Part shown: positions 15,267-23,496 of the stretch, one piece after another
Layout: every line of letters begins with the position of its first letter
Numbering within the stretch: the first letter of the stretch is position 1
NCBI GenBank assembly: GCA_012510445.1
Contig: JAAZIA010000024.1
Span: forward strand, 1-34,960
Source: Bacteroidales bacterium
GTDB taxonomy: Bacteria > Bacteroidota > Bacteroidia > Bacteroidales > UBA932
Length of the DNA stretch: 34,960 bases
Reading direction: 5' to 3'
Made by a program: the position numbers and the translations under genes
The notes under the pieces: generated by a model
What the model saw: only the letters and a program-made list of their open reading frames with translations
What the model was told of the DNA's origin: nothing
The model's database searches: none

Positions 15267-16472
15267 ATGAAAAAACAAACGATTTATCTTTTAGCGGCAA
15301 TTGCCGTACTTACCTTTTTTGCGGGATGCGGAGAAGGAAAAAAAATGGATAAACTTTCTGTTATTTCTGAAAATATGAGAAAAGGGTTGGCTCCCGATAG
15401 AAGGGAAAAAGTATATGAAGTTCGTTTTGAAAAGCAGAAGGGAACACAAACCTTTATCGCCAAAGGGGTTACTACAGAAAGCGAGATTGGGGTTGCCCTT
15501 GTGGCAGCAGCAGCTTCTGTAGGTATAGAGTTGGAAGATAGCCTTACAGTTTTGCCGGCTCCTTCGCTGGGTGAGAAAATTTACGGAATAACTGCGCAGT
15601 CTGTAATCAACTTAAGGTACGAACCGCGGTATGGATCGGAATCTGCTACTCAGACACTTATGGGAACCCCGCTGCAAATTCTGGAAAAGAGGAATGGATG
15701 GTCAAGGGTACGAACACCCGAAGGGTATTTGGCTTGGGTAACCTCTTCCAGCGTTATAGAGATGGACAAAGAAGCCTTTGAAAAATGGGCGGCTGCGGAA
15801 AAAGTAATCATTAACACACACTATACCTTGTTCCGTGAAGAACCGCTTCCCGGAGCGCCTGTAGTATCTGACGGAATATGGGGCAACATAGTAACTTTGG
15901 AAGGCTACACACCGCAATACTATAAAATACGTTTGCCCAATGGAAAACAGGCATACGTATTGCGCTACCATGCAGAGTCCTTCCAAAAATGGGCCCTCTC
16001 TGCAAACCCCATGGCAGAAGATATCATTGCTACGGCACTTCAGTGTAAAGGATTTCCGTACCTATGGGCCGGAACGTCTGTAAAAGCAATGGATTGCAGC
16101 GGGTTGGTAAAAACAGTATTCTATATTAACGGACTTGTTTTGCTACGCGATGCATCGCAGCAGGCTCGCATGGGAGAGTTGCTGGACATTACTGACGGAT
16201 GGAAAAATCTGCAGATGGGAGACTTGTTGTTCTTTGGACACAAAGCGACGGCAGACAAAGGCGAGAGTATTACCCATGTGGGCATATATATAGGAGACGG
16301 ACGGTTTATTCATGCTGCCGGAAGTGTGCGTGTGAATTCGCTTGACCCCCAAAGCGATATATACTACGAAGGCTCTACACGGTGGATCAAAGCCTCCAGA
16401 ATACTGAATCATATAGACGATGGAACCTACGTGGTTTCTGTACGGGAGCATCCATGGTACGGTCTTAATTAA
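15267..16472 (+). CDS. NlpC/P60 peptidoglycan peptidase lipoprotein with SH3 domain (YkfC-like)
   Basis: A 401-residue lipoprotein. The signal peptide ends in a lipobox with Phe-Ala-Gly-Cys at about residue 21. A bacterial SH3 domain covers about residues 107-170 (VINLRYEP, GTPLQILEKRNGWSRV), and a second SH3-like part follows. The NlpC/P60 catalytic domain covers about residues 250-385, with catalytic C277 in AMDCSGLV and H337 in THVGIY. Such enzymes cut the gamma-D-Glu to diamino acid bond in murein peptides. The start at 15267 follows the lipoprotein signal and a promoter. The dipeptide epimerase gene follows after 10 bases, the gene order of known murein-peptide recycling operons. Confidence 0.9.
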   Translation: MKKQTIYLLAAIAVLTFFAGCGEGKKMDKLSVISENMRKGLAPDRREKVYEVRFEKQKGTQTFIAKGVTTESEIGVALVAAAASVGIELEDSLTVLPAPSLGEKIYGITAQSVINLRYEPRYGSESATQTLMGTPLQILEKRNGWSRVRTPEGYLAWVTSSSVIEMDKEAFEKWAAAEKVIINTHYTLFREEPLPGAPVVSDGIWGNIVTLEGYTPQYYKIRLPNGKQAYVLRYHAESFQKWALSANPMAEDIIATALQCKGFPYLWAGTSVKAMDCSGLVKTVFYINGLVLLRDASQQARMGELLDITDGWKNLQMGDLLFFGHKATADKGESITHVGIYIGDGRFIHAAGSVRVNSLDPQSDIYYEGSTRWIKASRILNHIDDGTYVVSVREHPWYGLN

Positions 16473-16482
16473 AACAAGAGAA

Positions 16483-17664
16483 ATGAGTTCAACAAGACGC
16501 GATTTTTTGAAGAGATCTATGGTCATTGCGGCGGCAGCAGCAGTAACCAATCCTACAGACCTGTTTGCTAAGGGAACAAAAAACATCTTCCAATCAAAGA
16601 ATAAGAGTCCCGGTTCCGATAAAATGGTGCTCACGTTTAAGCCGTTTGAAGCCAGAATGAAGCATGTTTTTACCATTTCCGGCTCTTCACGTTCTACAAC
16701 CCCCATTGTTTTAACACAGATTTCCTATCAGGGGTATACAGGTTACGGAGAAGCTTCTATGCCACCTTATCTGGGTGAAAGTACCGCTTCTGTAATGGAT
16801 TTTCTCAGACGCGTTGATCTGAGCCAATTCAGTTCCCCGTTCCAAATGGAAGAAATCCTGACGTATGTAGATAATATTACTACCAACAACACAGCAGCCA
16901 AATGTGCCGTTGATATTGCCTTGCACGATTTATGCGGTAAAATCATGGGGCAACCTTGGTGGAAGATTTGGGGATGGACCAATCAGGATCTCATAAGCAC
17001 CTGTGCAACAGTAGGATTGGCCTACAATCCCGATGGAAGCATTGACAAGCCAAAAATCCGTGAAAAGACAAGAGAAGCTATGGAGTTCAACCTGCTTAAG
17101 GTTAAATTGGGCAACACAGAGCAGACAGATAAAGACATGATTACCACCATAAGAGAGGTAACAGATCTGCCTATGTTCATTGATGCCAATCAAGGATGGC
17201 CAGAGAAAGGGTATGCACTTAAGATGATTGAATGGTTGGCAGAGCGTGGTATAGAAATGATTGAGCAGCCTATGCCCAGGCTTTTACTGGACGAAGCCGC
17301 CTGGTTGCGTGACAGAAGTCCGCTACCCATTATGGCAGATGAAGCTTGTCAGCGTTTGTCTGATGTACGTAACCTGCACGGAGCTTATGATGGAATAAAC
17401 ATCAAGCTTATGAAATGTACGGGAATGCGCGAGGCAAGAGAAATGGTTTCTGTTGCCAAAGCGCTCAACATGCGTTTAATGATGGGCTGTATGACAGAAA
17501 CGTCGTGCGCCATTTCTGCTGCAGCACAATTTGCCAGCCAGCTGGAATGGGCAGACTTGGACGGTAATTGGCTCATTGCTAACGATGTATTTTCCGGAAT
17601 GAAGGTTGTTGACGGGTTTATTACCCTGGAAGACAAACCGGGAATTGGAGTAGAACCATTATAA
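16483..17664 (+). CDS. L-Ala-D/L-Glu (dipeptide) epimerase with a Tat-type export signal
   Basis: A 393-residue enolase-superfamily enzyme. Catalytic residues of the muconate-lactonising subgroup are all present: K206-x-K208, metal ligands D234, E261 and D286, and K308 opposite. The DxD pair near the end (D358, D360 in WADLDGNW) is the dipeptide-binding mark of Ala-Glu epimerases. The N-terminus carries a twin-arginine motif, STRRDFLKR, then an alanine-rich hydrophobic stretch ending near residue 30 (DLFAKG). This predicts a folded enzyme exported by Tat, unlike the cytoplasmic E. coli and Bacillus enzymes. I chose ATG 16483, since an earlier in-frame ATG at 16420 lies inside the NlpC gene and would bury the signal. 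It probably epimerises L-Ala-D-Glu released by its neighbour. Confidence 0.88.
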   Translation: MSSTRRDFLKRSMVIAAAAAVTNPTDLFAKGTKNIFQSKNKSPGSDKMVLTFKPFEARMKHVFTISGSSRSTTPIVLTQISYQGYTGYGEASMPPYLGESTASVMDFLRRVDLSQFSSPFQMEEILTYVDNITTNNTAAKCAVDIALHDLCGKIMGQPWWKIWGWTNQDLISTCATVGLAYNPDGSIDKPKIREKTREAMEFNLLKVKLGNTEQTDKDMITTIREVTDLPMFIDANQGWPEKGYALKMIEWLAERGIEMIEQPMPRLLLDEAAWLRDRSPLPIMADEACQRLSDVRNLHGAYDGINIKLMKCTGMREAREMVSVAKALNMRLMMGCMTETSCAISAAAQFASQLEWADLDGNWLIANDVFSGMKVVDGFITLEDKPGIGVEPL

Positions 17665-17684
17665 TATAAAAATCCGGTAATATT

Positions 17685-17963
17685 ATGCCTGAAAATTTAC
17701 GAACCATTAAAAAAGACATACGCTTTTTAATTGATGAACTACTTTTTGATTGCTGTATGTTCATAGACCTGAATCCCGACAAAAATCAAAAAGAAGCCAT
17801 GGAGTTAATCAACCAAATTGTTTCCTTACAAGACGAGCTTATATCAAAGGTGAATGCTATACGTGAAAAACCTGCTAAACCTCATTTCAAGGCACTGAGG
17901 GTTGAAATGGTAGAAAAAGTGAATGGCTTATTTGAGAAAATCAGTGAACTGGCAAAACAGTAA
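17685..17963 (+). CDS. Small helical protein of unknown function
   Basis: A 92-residue protein without signal peptide or membrane segment, not recognised by me. It looks all-helical. The first half is acidic and contains a Cys-Cys pair (FDCCMF) and NPDKNQKEAMELINQIV. The second half is lysine-rich and ends in an amphipathic helix (MVEKVNGLFEKISEL). The metH start codon lies inside its last 41 bases, in another frame, so the two are probably translationally coupled. It follows the epimerase by 20 bases. Its persistent coding-like composition and tight coupling argue for a real gene; a role linked to MetH is only a guess. Confidence 0.62.
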   Translation: MPENLRTIKKDIRFLIDELLFDCCMFIDLNPDKNQKEAMELINQIVSLQDELISKVNAIREKPAKPHFKALRVEMVEKVNGLFEKISELAKQ

Positions 17964-20900
17964 AGCCGGTACCCTGTTAAACGAACGCATTTTGATTCTG
18001 GACGGTGCCATGGGTACTATGATCCAGGATCAGGATCCTTCTTTTCCCGAGGGTAGCCGGGGGAATAACGATATTCTGGTACTTTCGGCACCCGAGCTTA
18101 TTCTTTCCATTCACAAAGAGTATGTGAATGCGGGGGCAGATATTATTTGCACCAATACTTTCAATGCTAACGGCATTTCACAGGAGGATTACGGTACTGC
18201 AGATCAAGTCTATGAAATGAATTTGGAAGCAGCCCATTTGGCCCGTAAAAGTGGGGCTTTGCTTGTTGCCGGATCTATAGGCCCCACCAATAAATCTGCT
18301 TCCATCCCTCCGCAGGCAGAATCTCCGGGTAAACGGGCAGTGGATTTTCAAACATTGGCCAACGCATACAGAGATCAAATCCGCGGTCTGAGAGAGGGCG
18401 GTGTAGACTTGTTTTTGCTAGAGACGGTCTTTGACACGCTCAATGCAAAGGCTGCTTTGTTCGTTCTTGCAGAAGAGGCTCCCCAAATTCCCATAATGTT
18501 ATCTGCTACTATTGCTGATCGTTCCGGTCGTGTATTGTCCGGACAAACTATAGAGGCGTTTTTGGCTTCTACAGAGCATGCCAACTTGTTAAGCGTAGGG
18601 CTAAACTGCTCTTTTGGCCCCGATCAAATGTTGCCTTTTATGCGTACCATGGCGCGTTCTGCTACAGTGTTTACCGCTGCTTACCCCAATGCCGGTTTTC
18701 CGGATATGTTTGGCAAGTACCATTTGTCTGCAGAAGAAATGAGTCGCCAACTGAAACCTTTTGTGGAAGAACGGCTTATCAATGTATTGGGAGGTTGTTG
18801 CGGAACAGGTCCGGCGCATATAGCAGCTTTGGCTGCTATGGTCAAAAAAGGTGAAAAAACATACGGAAGAAGGGTTTTGCCGGAAGATACCCGAGGATCC
18901 AAAGTATTACTTAGCGGGTTGGAAGCTTTAACAATAAGTGACTCATCGGCTTTTCTCATTGCCGGAGAACGTACTAATGTGGCAGGGAGCCGTAGGTTTG
19001 CACGTCTGATTGCTCAAGAGAAATATGACGAGGCACTGGACATTGCCCGAACTATGGTAGAAGACGGAGCTCATATTTTAGATATTAACATGGACGATGC
19101 CCTGTTAGATGCTCCGGCTGCTATGAAAGAGTACTTGTTAAGGTTGGGGGCCGATCCCGATATTGCGAAAGTACCCCTGATGTTGGATTCTTCAAGCTGG
19201 GATGTATTACAAGCAGGGCTTGAGTGTGTTCAAGGAAAGTCCATTGTCAATTCATTAAGCCTTAAAGAAGGGGAAGATGAGTTTTTACGTAAAGCCCGAA
19301 TGGTTCGCAGGTACGGAGCGGCTGTGTTGATTATGGCCTTTGATGAGCAGGGACAAGCAACCACGTTTGAGCGCCGTATAGAAATATGCACCAGGGCATT
19401 TACGTTGCTTACAGAAAAAGCGGGTTTCAAACCGCGTGACATATTCCTGGACCCAAACGTGCTGGCTGTGGCTACAGGGATGGAAGAACACCGGCATTTT
19501 GCAGTAGATTTTATAGAGTCGGTAAAGTACCTAAAAGAAAATTTGAAAGGAGTTTTGCTTTCTGCCGGCGTAAGCAACTTATCCTTCTCTTTCCGGGGTA
19601 ACGAGGCAGTACGCGAAGCTATGCATGCTGTTTTCTTATATCATGCCATAGCTGCCGGATTGGATATGGCTATACTTAAGCCCGGTGCACAACCTGTTTA
19701 TTCAGAAATACCGGAAACGGTACGAGTTGCGGTGGAAGACGTGATTTTAGATACAGACACCGGAGCAACGACCCGACTTATTGAAGTAGCTGCAGCTACT
19801 ACTGCTACCACTGTTGCAAGCACTGCAAATAGAGCGCCGGAACAAGATACATGGAGGGATCTGACACCGGAGCAGAGGGTGATCTATGCACTGGTACACG
19901 GCAGAGAACAATCTCTTAAAGAAGACCTGAAGGCTATGCAGGAGGTACCTGCCATAGAAATAGTGGAAACTACCTTGATGGAGGGAATGAACCGGGTGGG
20001 AAAACTTTTTGGGGAAGGAAAAATGTTTCTGCCCCAAGTAGTCAAAACGGCCCGTACTATGAAGCATGCTGTTTCTCTATTGCAGCCCAGGATAGAAGCA
20101 GAAAAAACACAAACAAGAACAGCCAAGCAAACATTAGAGAAAACGCATGGCATTATGGCAACCGTAAAAGGTGATGTGCACGATATTGGTAAGAATCTGG
20201 TAAGCCTTGTGATGGAATGTAACAATTATAAGATCACAGATTTGGGAGTAATGGTTCCTTCACATAAGATTGTGGAAGCTGCCAAAAAAGAGAACGCCTC
20301 TTTTGTTGGGCTAAGCGGTTTGATTACACCGTCTTTGGATGAAATGACAGAAGTGGCTCGTAACATGCAGAAAGAAGGCCTCACCATCCCTTTGTTGATA
20401 GGAGGAGCTACTACCTCTGCTTTGTTTACGGCACTGCGGATAGCACCGGAATACGATGGAGTTGTAATTCATTGTCCCGATGCAGCCGGTGTAGTATCGG
20501 TTTTGTCTGATTGTTTTTCTAAAGAACCGGGTGTGCGGGAACAATTTTTGGAAAGCTTACGAACTTCGCAAATACGATTAAGAGAGTCCTGGAACAGTAA
20601 GAAATCAGAAAAAGAATACCTTTCCAAAGAGCAGGCTCGTTCCAATCGTTGGGTTTCTGTAGAACGAGATGATTTTATACCGCCCTTTACCGGGATACGT
20701 GATTTTACCATTCCTTTTAAAACGTTGCGATCTTATATAAAATGGAACGGTTTCCTGAAAGCTTGGGAAGTACAAGATCATGCCATACAGGCAGATTTGG
20801 CCATACGGGATGCCAAAGATATGCTGGATAAGTTAGAGGACGGTGTTTTTGGAGATTTGGCTTTTGCACGAGCAGCTGTAGGATTTTGGCCGGCTTTTTC

Positions 20901-21438
20901 TACAAAAGAAGATCATCTGGTTTTTTATACAGATAAAGGCTGCAGACAAGTGCTTCTGGAGTTGGAATTAGAGCGCGACTTGCAAAAATATGATGACGGT
21001 TCACCGAATGTTTGCCTTACAGATTTTGTGGCTCAGCAGAACGGAAGTTGTGCTCCAGGTTATGCAGGGTTGTTTTTACTTACGGCTTCTTCGCCCTGCC
21101 TGGAGGCATTGACGGTGCGTATGCAAGAAGACGGTGATGTGTACAATCAACTTTTACTTAAGACATTGCTGGATGTCTTGGCCGAGGCGTGTAGTGAATA
21201 CCTGCACCGTAAATTTATGACACACCCCGAAGGGTCAACGCGTGGTATCCGGCCGGCTTTTGGGTATCCCTCCTGTCCGGATCATGCATTAAAAGAACCT
21301 GTGGTGACTCTTTTGCAAAAAGAGAAGAATCTGGAAGTTGTGCTTACGTCTTCGTTTATGCTTCGGCCGGCCGCTTCTGTTTGCGGCATGTATATAAGTC
21401 ATCCGCAAGCCTTCTATTTTACTGTTAATAAACTCTGA
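17923..21438 (+). CDS. metH: Cobalamin-dependent methionine synthase
   Basis: A 1171-residue MetH with the full modular order. The homocysteine domain (about 20-320) has zinc ligands C229, C292 and C293. The pterin/methyl-THF domain (about 345-600) has DGAHILDINMDD. The cobalamin cap and B12 domain (about 655-850) has the cobalt-ligating H753 in DVHDIGKN. The C-terminal reactivation domain (about 870-1171) has RPAFGYPSCPDH. It transfers the methyl group of 5-methyl-THF to homocysteine in the cytoplasm. The start is uncertain: ATG 17923 overlaps the previous gene by 41 bases, and a GTG at 17944 is possible, since conserved sequence begins only at LLNERILILDG. No cobalamin riboswitch is visible upstream. 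Confidence 0.95.
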   Translation: MAYLRKSVNWQNSKAGTLLNERILILDGAMGTMIQDQDPSFPEGSRGNNDILVLSAPELILSIHKEYVNAGADIICTNTFNANGISQEDYGTADQVYEMNLEAAHLARKSGALLVAGSIGPTNKSASIPPQAESPGKRAVDFQTLANAYRDQIRGLREGGVDLFLLETVFDTLNAKAALFVLAEEAPQIPIMLSATIADRSGRVLSGQTIEAFLASTEHANLLSVGLNCSFGPDQMLPFMRTMARSATVFTAAYPNAGFPDMFGKYHLSAEEMSRQLKPFVEERLINVLGGCCGTGPAHIAALAAMVKKGEKTYGRRVLPEDTRGSKVLLSGLEALTISDSSAFLIAGERTNVAGSRRFARLIAQEKYDEALDIARTMVEDGAHILDINMDDALLDAPAAMKEYLLRLGADPDIAKVPLMLDSSSWDVLQAGLECVQGKSIVNSLSLKEGEDEFLRKARMVRRYGAAVLIMAFDEQGQATTFERRIEICTRAFTLLTEKAGFKPRDIFLDPNVLAVATGMEEHRHFAVDFIESVKYLKENLKGVLLSAGVSNLSFSFRGNEAVREAMHAVFLYHAIAAGLDMAILKPGAQPVYSEIPETVRVAVEDVILDTDTGATTRLIEVAAATTATTVASTANRAPEQDTWRDLTPEQRVIYALVHGREQSLKEDLKAMQEVPAIEIVETTLMEGMNRVGKLFGEGKMFLPQVVKTARTMKHAVSLLQPRIEAEKTQTRTAKQTLEKTHGIMATVKGDVHDIGKNLVSLVMECNNYKITDLGVMVPSHKIVEAAKKENASFVGLSGLITPSLDEMTEVARNMQKEGLTIPLLIGGATTSALFTALRIAPEYDGVVIHCPDAAGVVSVLSDCFSKEPGVREQFLESLRTSQIRLRESWNSKKSEKEYLSKEQARSNRWVSVERDDFIPPFTGIRDFTIPFKTLRSYIKWNGFLKAWEVQDHAIQADLAIRDAKDMLDKLEDGVFGDLAFARAAVGFWPAFSTKEDHLVFYTDKGCRQVLLELELERDLQKYDDGSPNVCLTDFVAQQNGSCAPGYAGLFLLTASSPCLEALTVRMQEDGDVYNQLLLKTLLDVLAEACSEYLHRKFMTHPEGSTRGIRPAFGYPSCPDHALKEPVVTLLQKEKNLEVVLTSSFMLRPAASVCGMYISHPQAFYFTVNKL

Positions 21439-21443
21439 TTTTT

Positions 21444-22316
21444 ATGAAACTAACAGATATATTTAAAATTGCAGAAAAAACGTTTTCCTTTGAATTTTTT
21501 CCGCCTCGTGACCAAATAGCAGCCGTAGATTTAGGGATTAATATTGGTCAGCTTTTGAGGCTGGGTCCTGCATTTGTTTCTGTAACTTATGGAGCGGGAG
21601 GCTCTACGCAATCTCGTACTTTTGAGCTGGTAGACTACCTGAAAAACAGGGTGGGATTAAATACCGTGGCGCATTATACGTGTGTGGGAAGCGACAAAAA
21701 GAAAACGCTTGACGACCTGCGTATGCTGCGAAGCAGGGGCCTGCAAAACTTTATGTTGTTGCGTGGAGATCCTCAAGCCGGATCGGAAAAAGGATTTATT
21801 CCTTGTAAAGACGGCTTTTCAAATGCTACAGAATTGATTGCCTTTGCCAGAGAGCATATAGAGGATTGTTGTATTGGAGGGGGCGCGTATCCGGAAGTAC
21901 ACCCGGAATCACCCGATGCTGAAACAGATTTAAAAAATCTGAAAAAGAAAGTAGATGCAGGGTGTGATTTTTTGGTTACTCAGTTTTTCTTTGATAACAG
22001 ACGCTACTTTGATTTTGTAGCAAGGGCACGTAAAGAAGGTATTACATGCCGAATCATTCCGGGGATTATTCCTTTGACAAAGTACGATCAGCTGGAGCGA
22101 TTTGTAAAACTTTCCAGAGCCACCGTTCCTCCCGTCTTCTTGGAACAATTGGAAACAAACAAAACTAACCCCGATGCCATTTACAATATTGGGATGGATT
22201 TTGCCATAAGGCAATGCAGAGACCTGCTTATGCTTGGAGCTCCGGGTATTCATTTTTACACACTTAACAAGTCGAGGGCTACGGTAGAAATTTATCAAAC
22301 CCTTATGGTCAGGTAA
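21444..22316 (+). CDS. metF: 5,10-methylenetetrahydrofolate reductase
   Basis: A 290-residue FAD-dependent reductase that makes 5-methyl-THF, the methyl donor for MetH encoded just upstream (5-base gap). The N-terminal SFEFFPPRD carries the catalytic Glu (E17). Other family segments are VSVTYGAGGSTQSRT, LLRGDP (FAD/folate binding), the YPEVHPES segment and LVTQFFFDN. Length is normal for the bacterial form, without the eukaryotic regulatory domain. It forms a two-enzyme unit with metH. The last 22 bases overlap the convergent methyltransferase gene. Confidence 0.95.
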   Translation: MKLTDIFKIAEKTFSFEFFPPRDQIAAVDLGINIGQLLRLGPAFVSVTYGAGGSTQSRTFELVDYLKNRVGLNTVAHYTCVGSDKKKTLDDLRMLRSRGLQNFMLLRGDPQAGSEKGFIPCKDGFSNATELIAFAREHIEDCCIGGGAYPEVHPESPDAETDLKNLKKKVDAGCDFLVTQFFFDNRRYFDFVARARKEGITCRIIPGIIPLTKYDQLERFVKLSRATVPPVFLEQLETNKTNPDAIYNIGMDFAIRQCRDLLMLGAPGIHFYTLNKSRATVEIYQTLMVR

Positions 22317-22840
22317 AAATGCCAGAGAACCACACCAATGGCTACAGATACGTTTAAGGAATGTTTTGTTCCGTGTTGTGGGATTTCTATGCATCCGTCA
22401 CAAGCGTTTACCACTTCTTGTTCTACTCCCTGCACCTCGTTACCAAAAACAAGAGCCACTTTTTGATTTGCCAGGTGTTTGTTCTTGGAAGTAAGTTCTG
22501 CCAAATTTTTTGCTCCTTCTGCTTGTTCCACCGCCAGCACGCTATACCCTTTGGCTTGCAGTGTACAAACAGCCTCCATCGTATGTTCAAAATAAGTCCA
22601 CTCCATGGTGTCTTCTGCTCCCAGAGCTGATTTATGAATTTCCGGGGAGGGTGGGCAAGAAGTTATCCCGCATAAGCAAATATGTTCTAAAGCAAATGCA
22701 TCTGAAGTACGAAAAGCGGCACCAATGTTGTGTCGGCTTCGTATGTTGTCCAACACCAGCACTACTGGCAGTCTGGGACCGGCTTTAAACTCTCCCGGAG
22801 TGAGTCTGCGAAGTTCTCTGTTAGGAATTTTTCTACGCAT
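22295..22840 (-). CDS. SPOUT-family RNA 2'-O-methyltransferase (SpoU/TrmH type)
   Basis: A 181-residue SpoU/TrmH-class methyltransferase. The three SPOUT motifs are visible: NIRSRHNIGAAFRTSDAF (motif 1, with the catalytic Arg), VFGNEVQGVEQE (motif 2) and IPQHGTKHSLNVSVA (motif 3, the SAM-binding knot). There is little beyond the catalytic domain, so the target (tRNA or rRNA ribose) cannot be assigned. The start codon lies exactly 4 bases after a -7 box (TACCTTTG, 22852 to 22845), predicting a leaderless mRNA. It is convergent with metF and divergent from the zeta-like gene. Confidence 0.9.
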   Translation of the reverse strand: MRRKIPNRELRRLTPGEFKAGPRLPVVLVLDNIRSRHNIGAAFRTSDAFALEHICLCGITSCPPSPEIHKSALGAEDTMEWTYFEHTMEAVCTLQAKGYSVLAVEQAEGAKNLAELTSKNKHLANQKVALVFGNEVQGVEQEVVNACDGCIEIPQHGTKHSLNVSVAIGVVLWHFYLTIRV

Positions 22841-22844
22841 ATGA

Positions 22845-22874
22845 CAAAGGTACGGGATTTTTAATGTAAATTTG
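22845..22874. promoter_or_regulatory. Back-to-back -7 boxes 14 bases apart (RNA methyltransferase / zeta-like gene)
   Basis: TACCTTTG on the minus strand (22852 to 22845) and TAAATTTG on the plus strand (22867-22874) each end 4 bases before their start codon. The whole intergenic region is 38 bases. The two polymerases could not bind at once. No TTTG -33 element is visible for either. Confidence 0.7.
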
Positions 22875-22878
22875 CATT

Positions 22879-23496
22879 ATGCCCAATATGTATGTAATAT
22901 GCGGATGTAACGGATCGGGGAAAACGACAGCCTCTTATACCATATTGTCTGAGATGCTTCAATGCAGGAATTTTGTGAACTCAGACGAAATAGCCAGAGG
23001 TCTTTCTCCTTTTGATCTTTCCAACGCTGCTATAGACGCCGGCCGTGTAATGATAAAAAAGATTCGAGAGCTGACAGAGACTAAAGCAGATTTTGCTTTT
23101 GAAACCACTTTGGCAGTCCGTTCTTATGCCAAGCTTATAGAAAATACAAGAAAGAAAGGCTACGACATTACCCTTATTTACTTTTGGCTTAACCATCCCG
23201 ATTTGGCTGTAGAACGCGTAAGAAACAGGGTGATTGCAGGAGGGCATAACATTCCCGAGAACGTTATTAGAAGAAGATACTGGTCCGGAATACATAATTT
23301 ATTCCATTTGTATATGCCACTCACAGACAGGTGGCTTTTAATAAACAATTCCGATATTCCTTCTACGCTGATTGCTGAAGGGAGCGGAACTAAGGAAACT
23401 AAAGTGTACCACCCAGAGGATTATCAGCTATTACAAACGTTATCGCAAAGCCCCCTCCCGGACTTAACCAAACAGTCAGTGGTTGTTCAGAAGTAA
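22879..23496 (+). CDS. Zeta-toxin-like P-loop kinase, solitary
   Basis: A 205-residue P-loop protein of the zeta-toxin/COG4185 type. Walker A is GCNGSGKTT (K15), followed by NSDEIARGLSPF with the family Asp (D36) and the FAFETTLA segment. Later come DLAVERVRNRVIAGGHNIPE and the RRRYWSGIHNLF helix typical of the family. Zeta toxins phosphorylate UDP-N-acetylglucosamine. Chromosomal relatives like this one, without an epsilon antitoxin, may have a different nucleotide-sugar or small-molecule substrate. No antitoxin-sized gene is adjacent. A leaderless mRNA is predicted (-7 box 4 bases before the ATG). The last 98 bases overlap the 3' end of the convergent GH97 gene, coding both proteins' tails. 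Confidence 0.78.
   Translation: MPNMYVICGCNGSGKTTASYTILSEMLQCRNFVNSDEIARGLSPFDLSNAAIDAGRVMIKKIRELTETKADFAFETTLAVRSYAKLIENTRKKGYDITLIYFWLNHPDLAVERVRNRVIAGGHNIPENVIRRRYWSGIHNLFHLYMPLTDRWLLINNSDIPSTLIAEGSGTKETKVYHPEDYQLLQTLSQSPLPDLTKQSVVVQK

Noticed and set aside
17664-17923. Cobalamin or SAM riboswitch before metH
   Set aside because: There is no non-coding space: the small gene at 17685-17963 fills the region, and no conserved B12-box sequence was seen.
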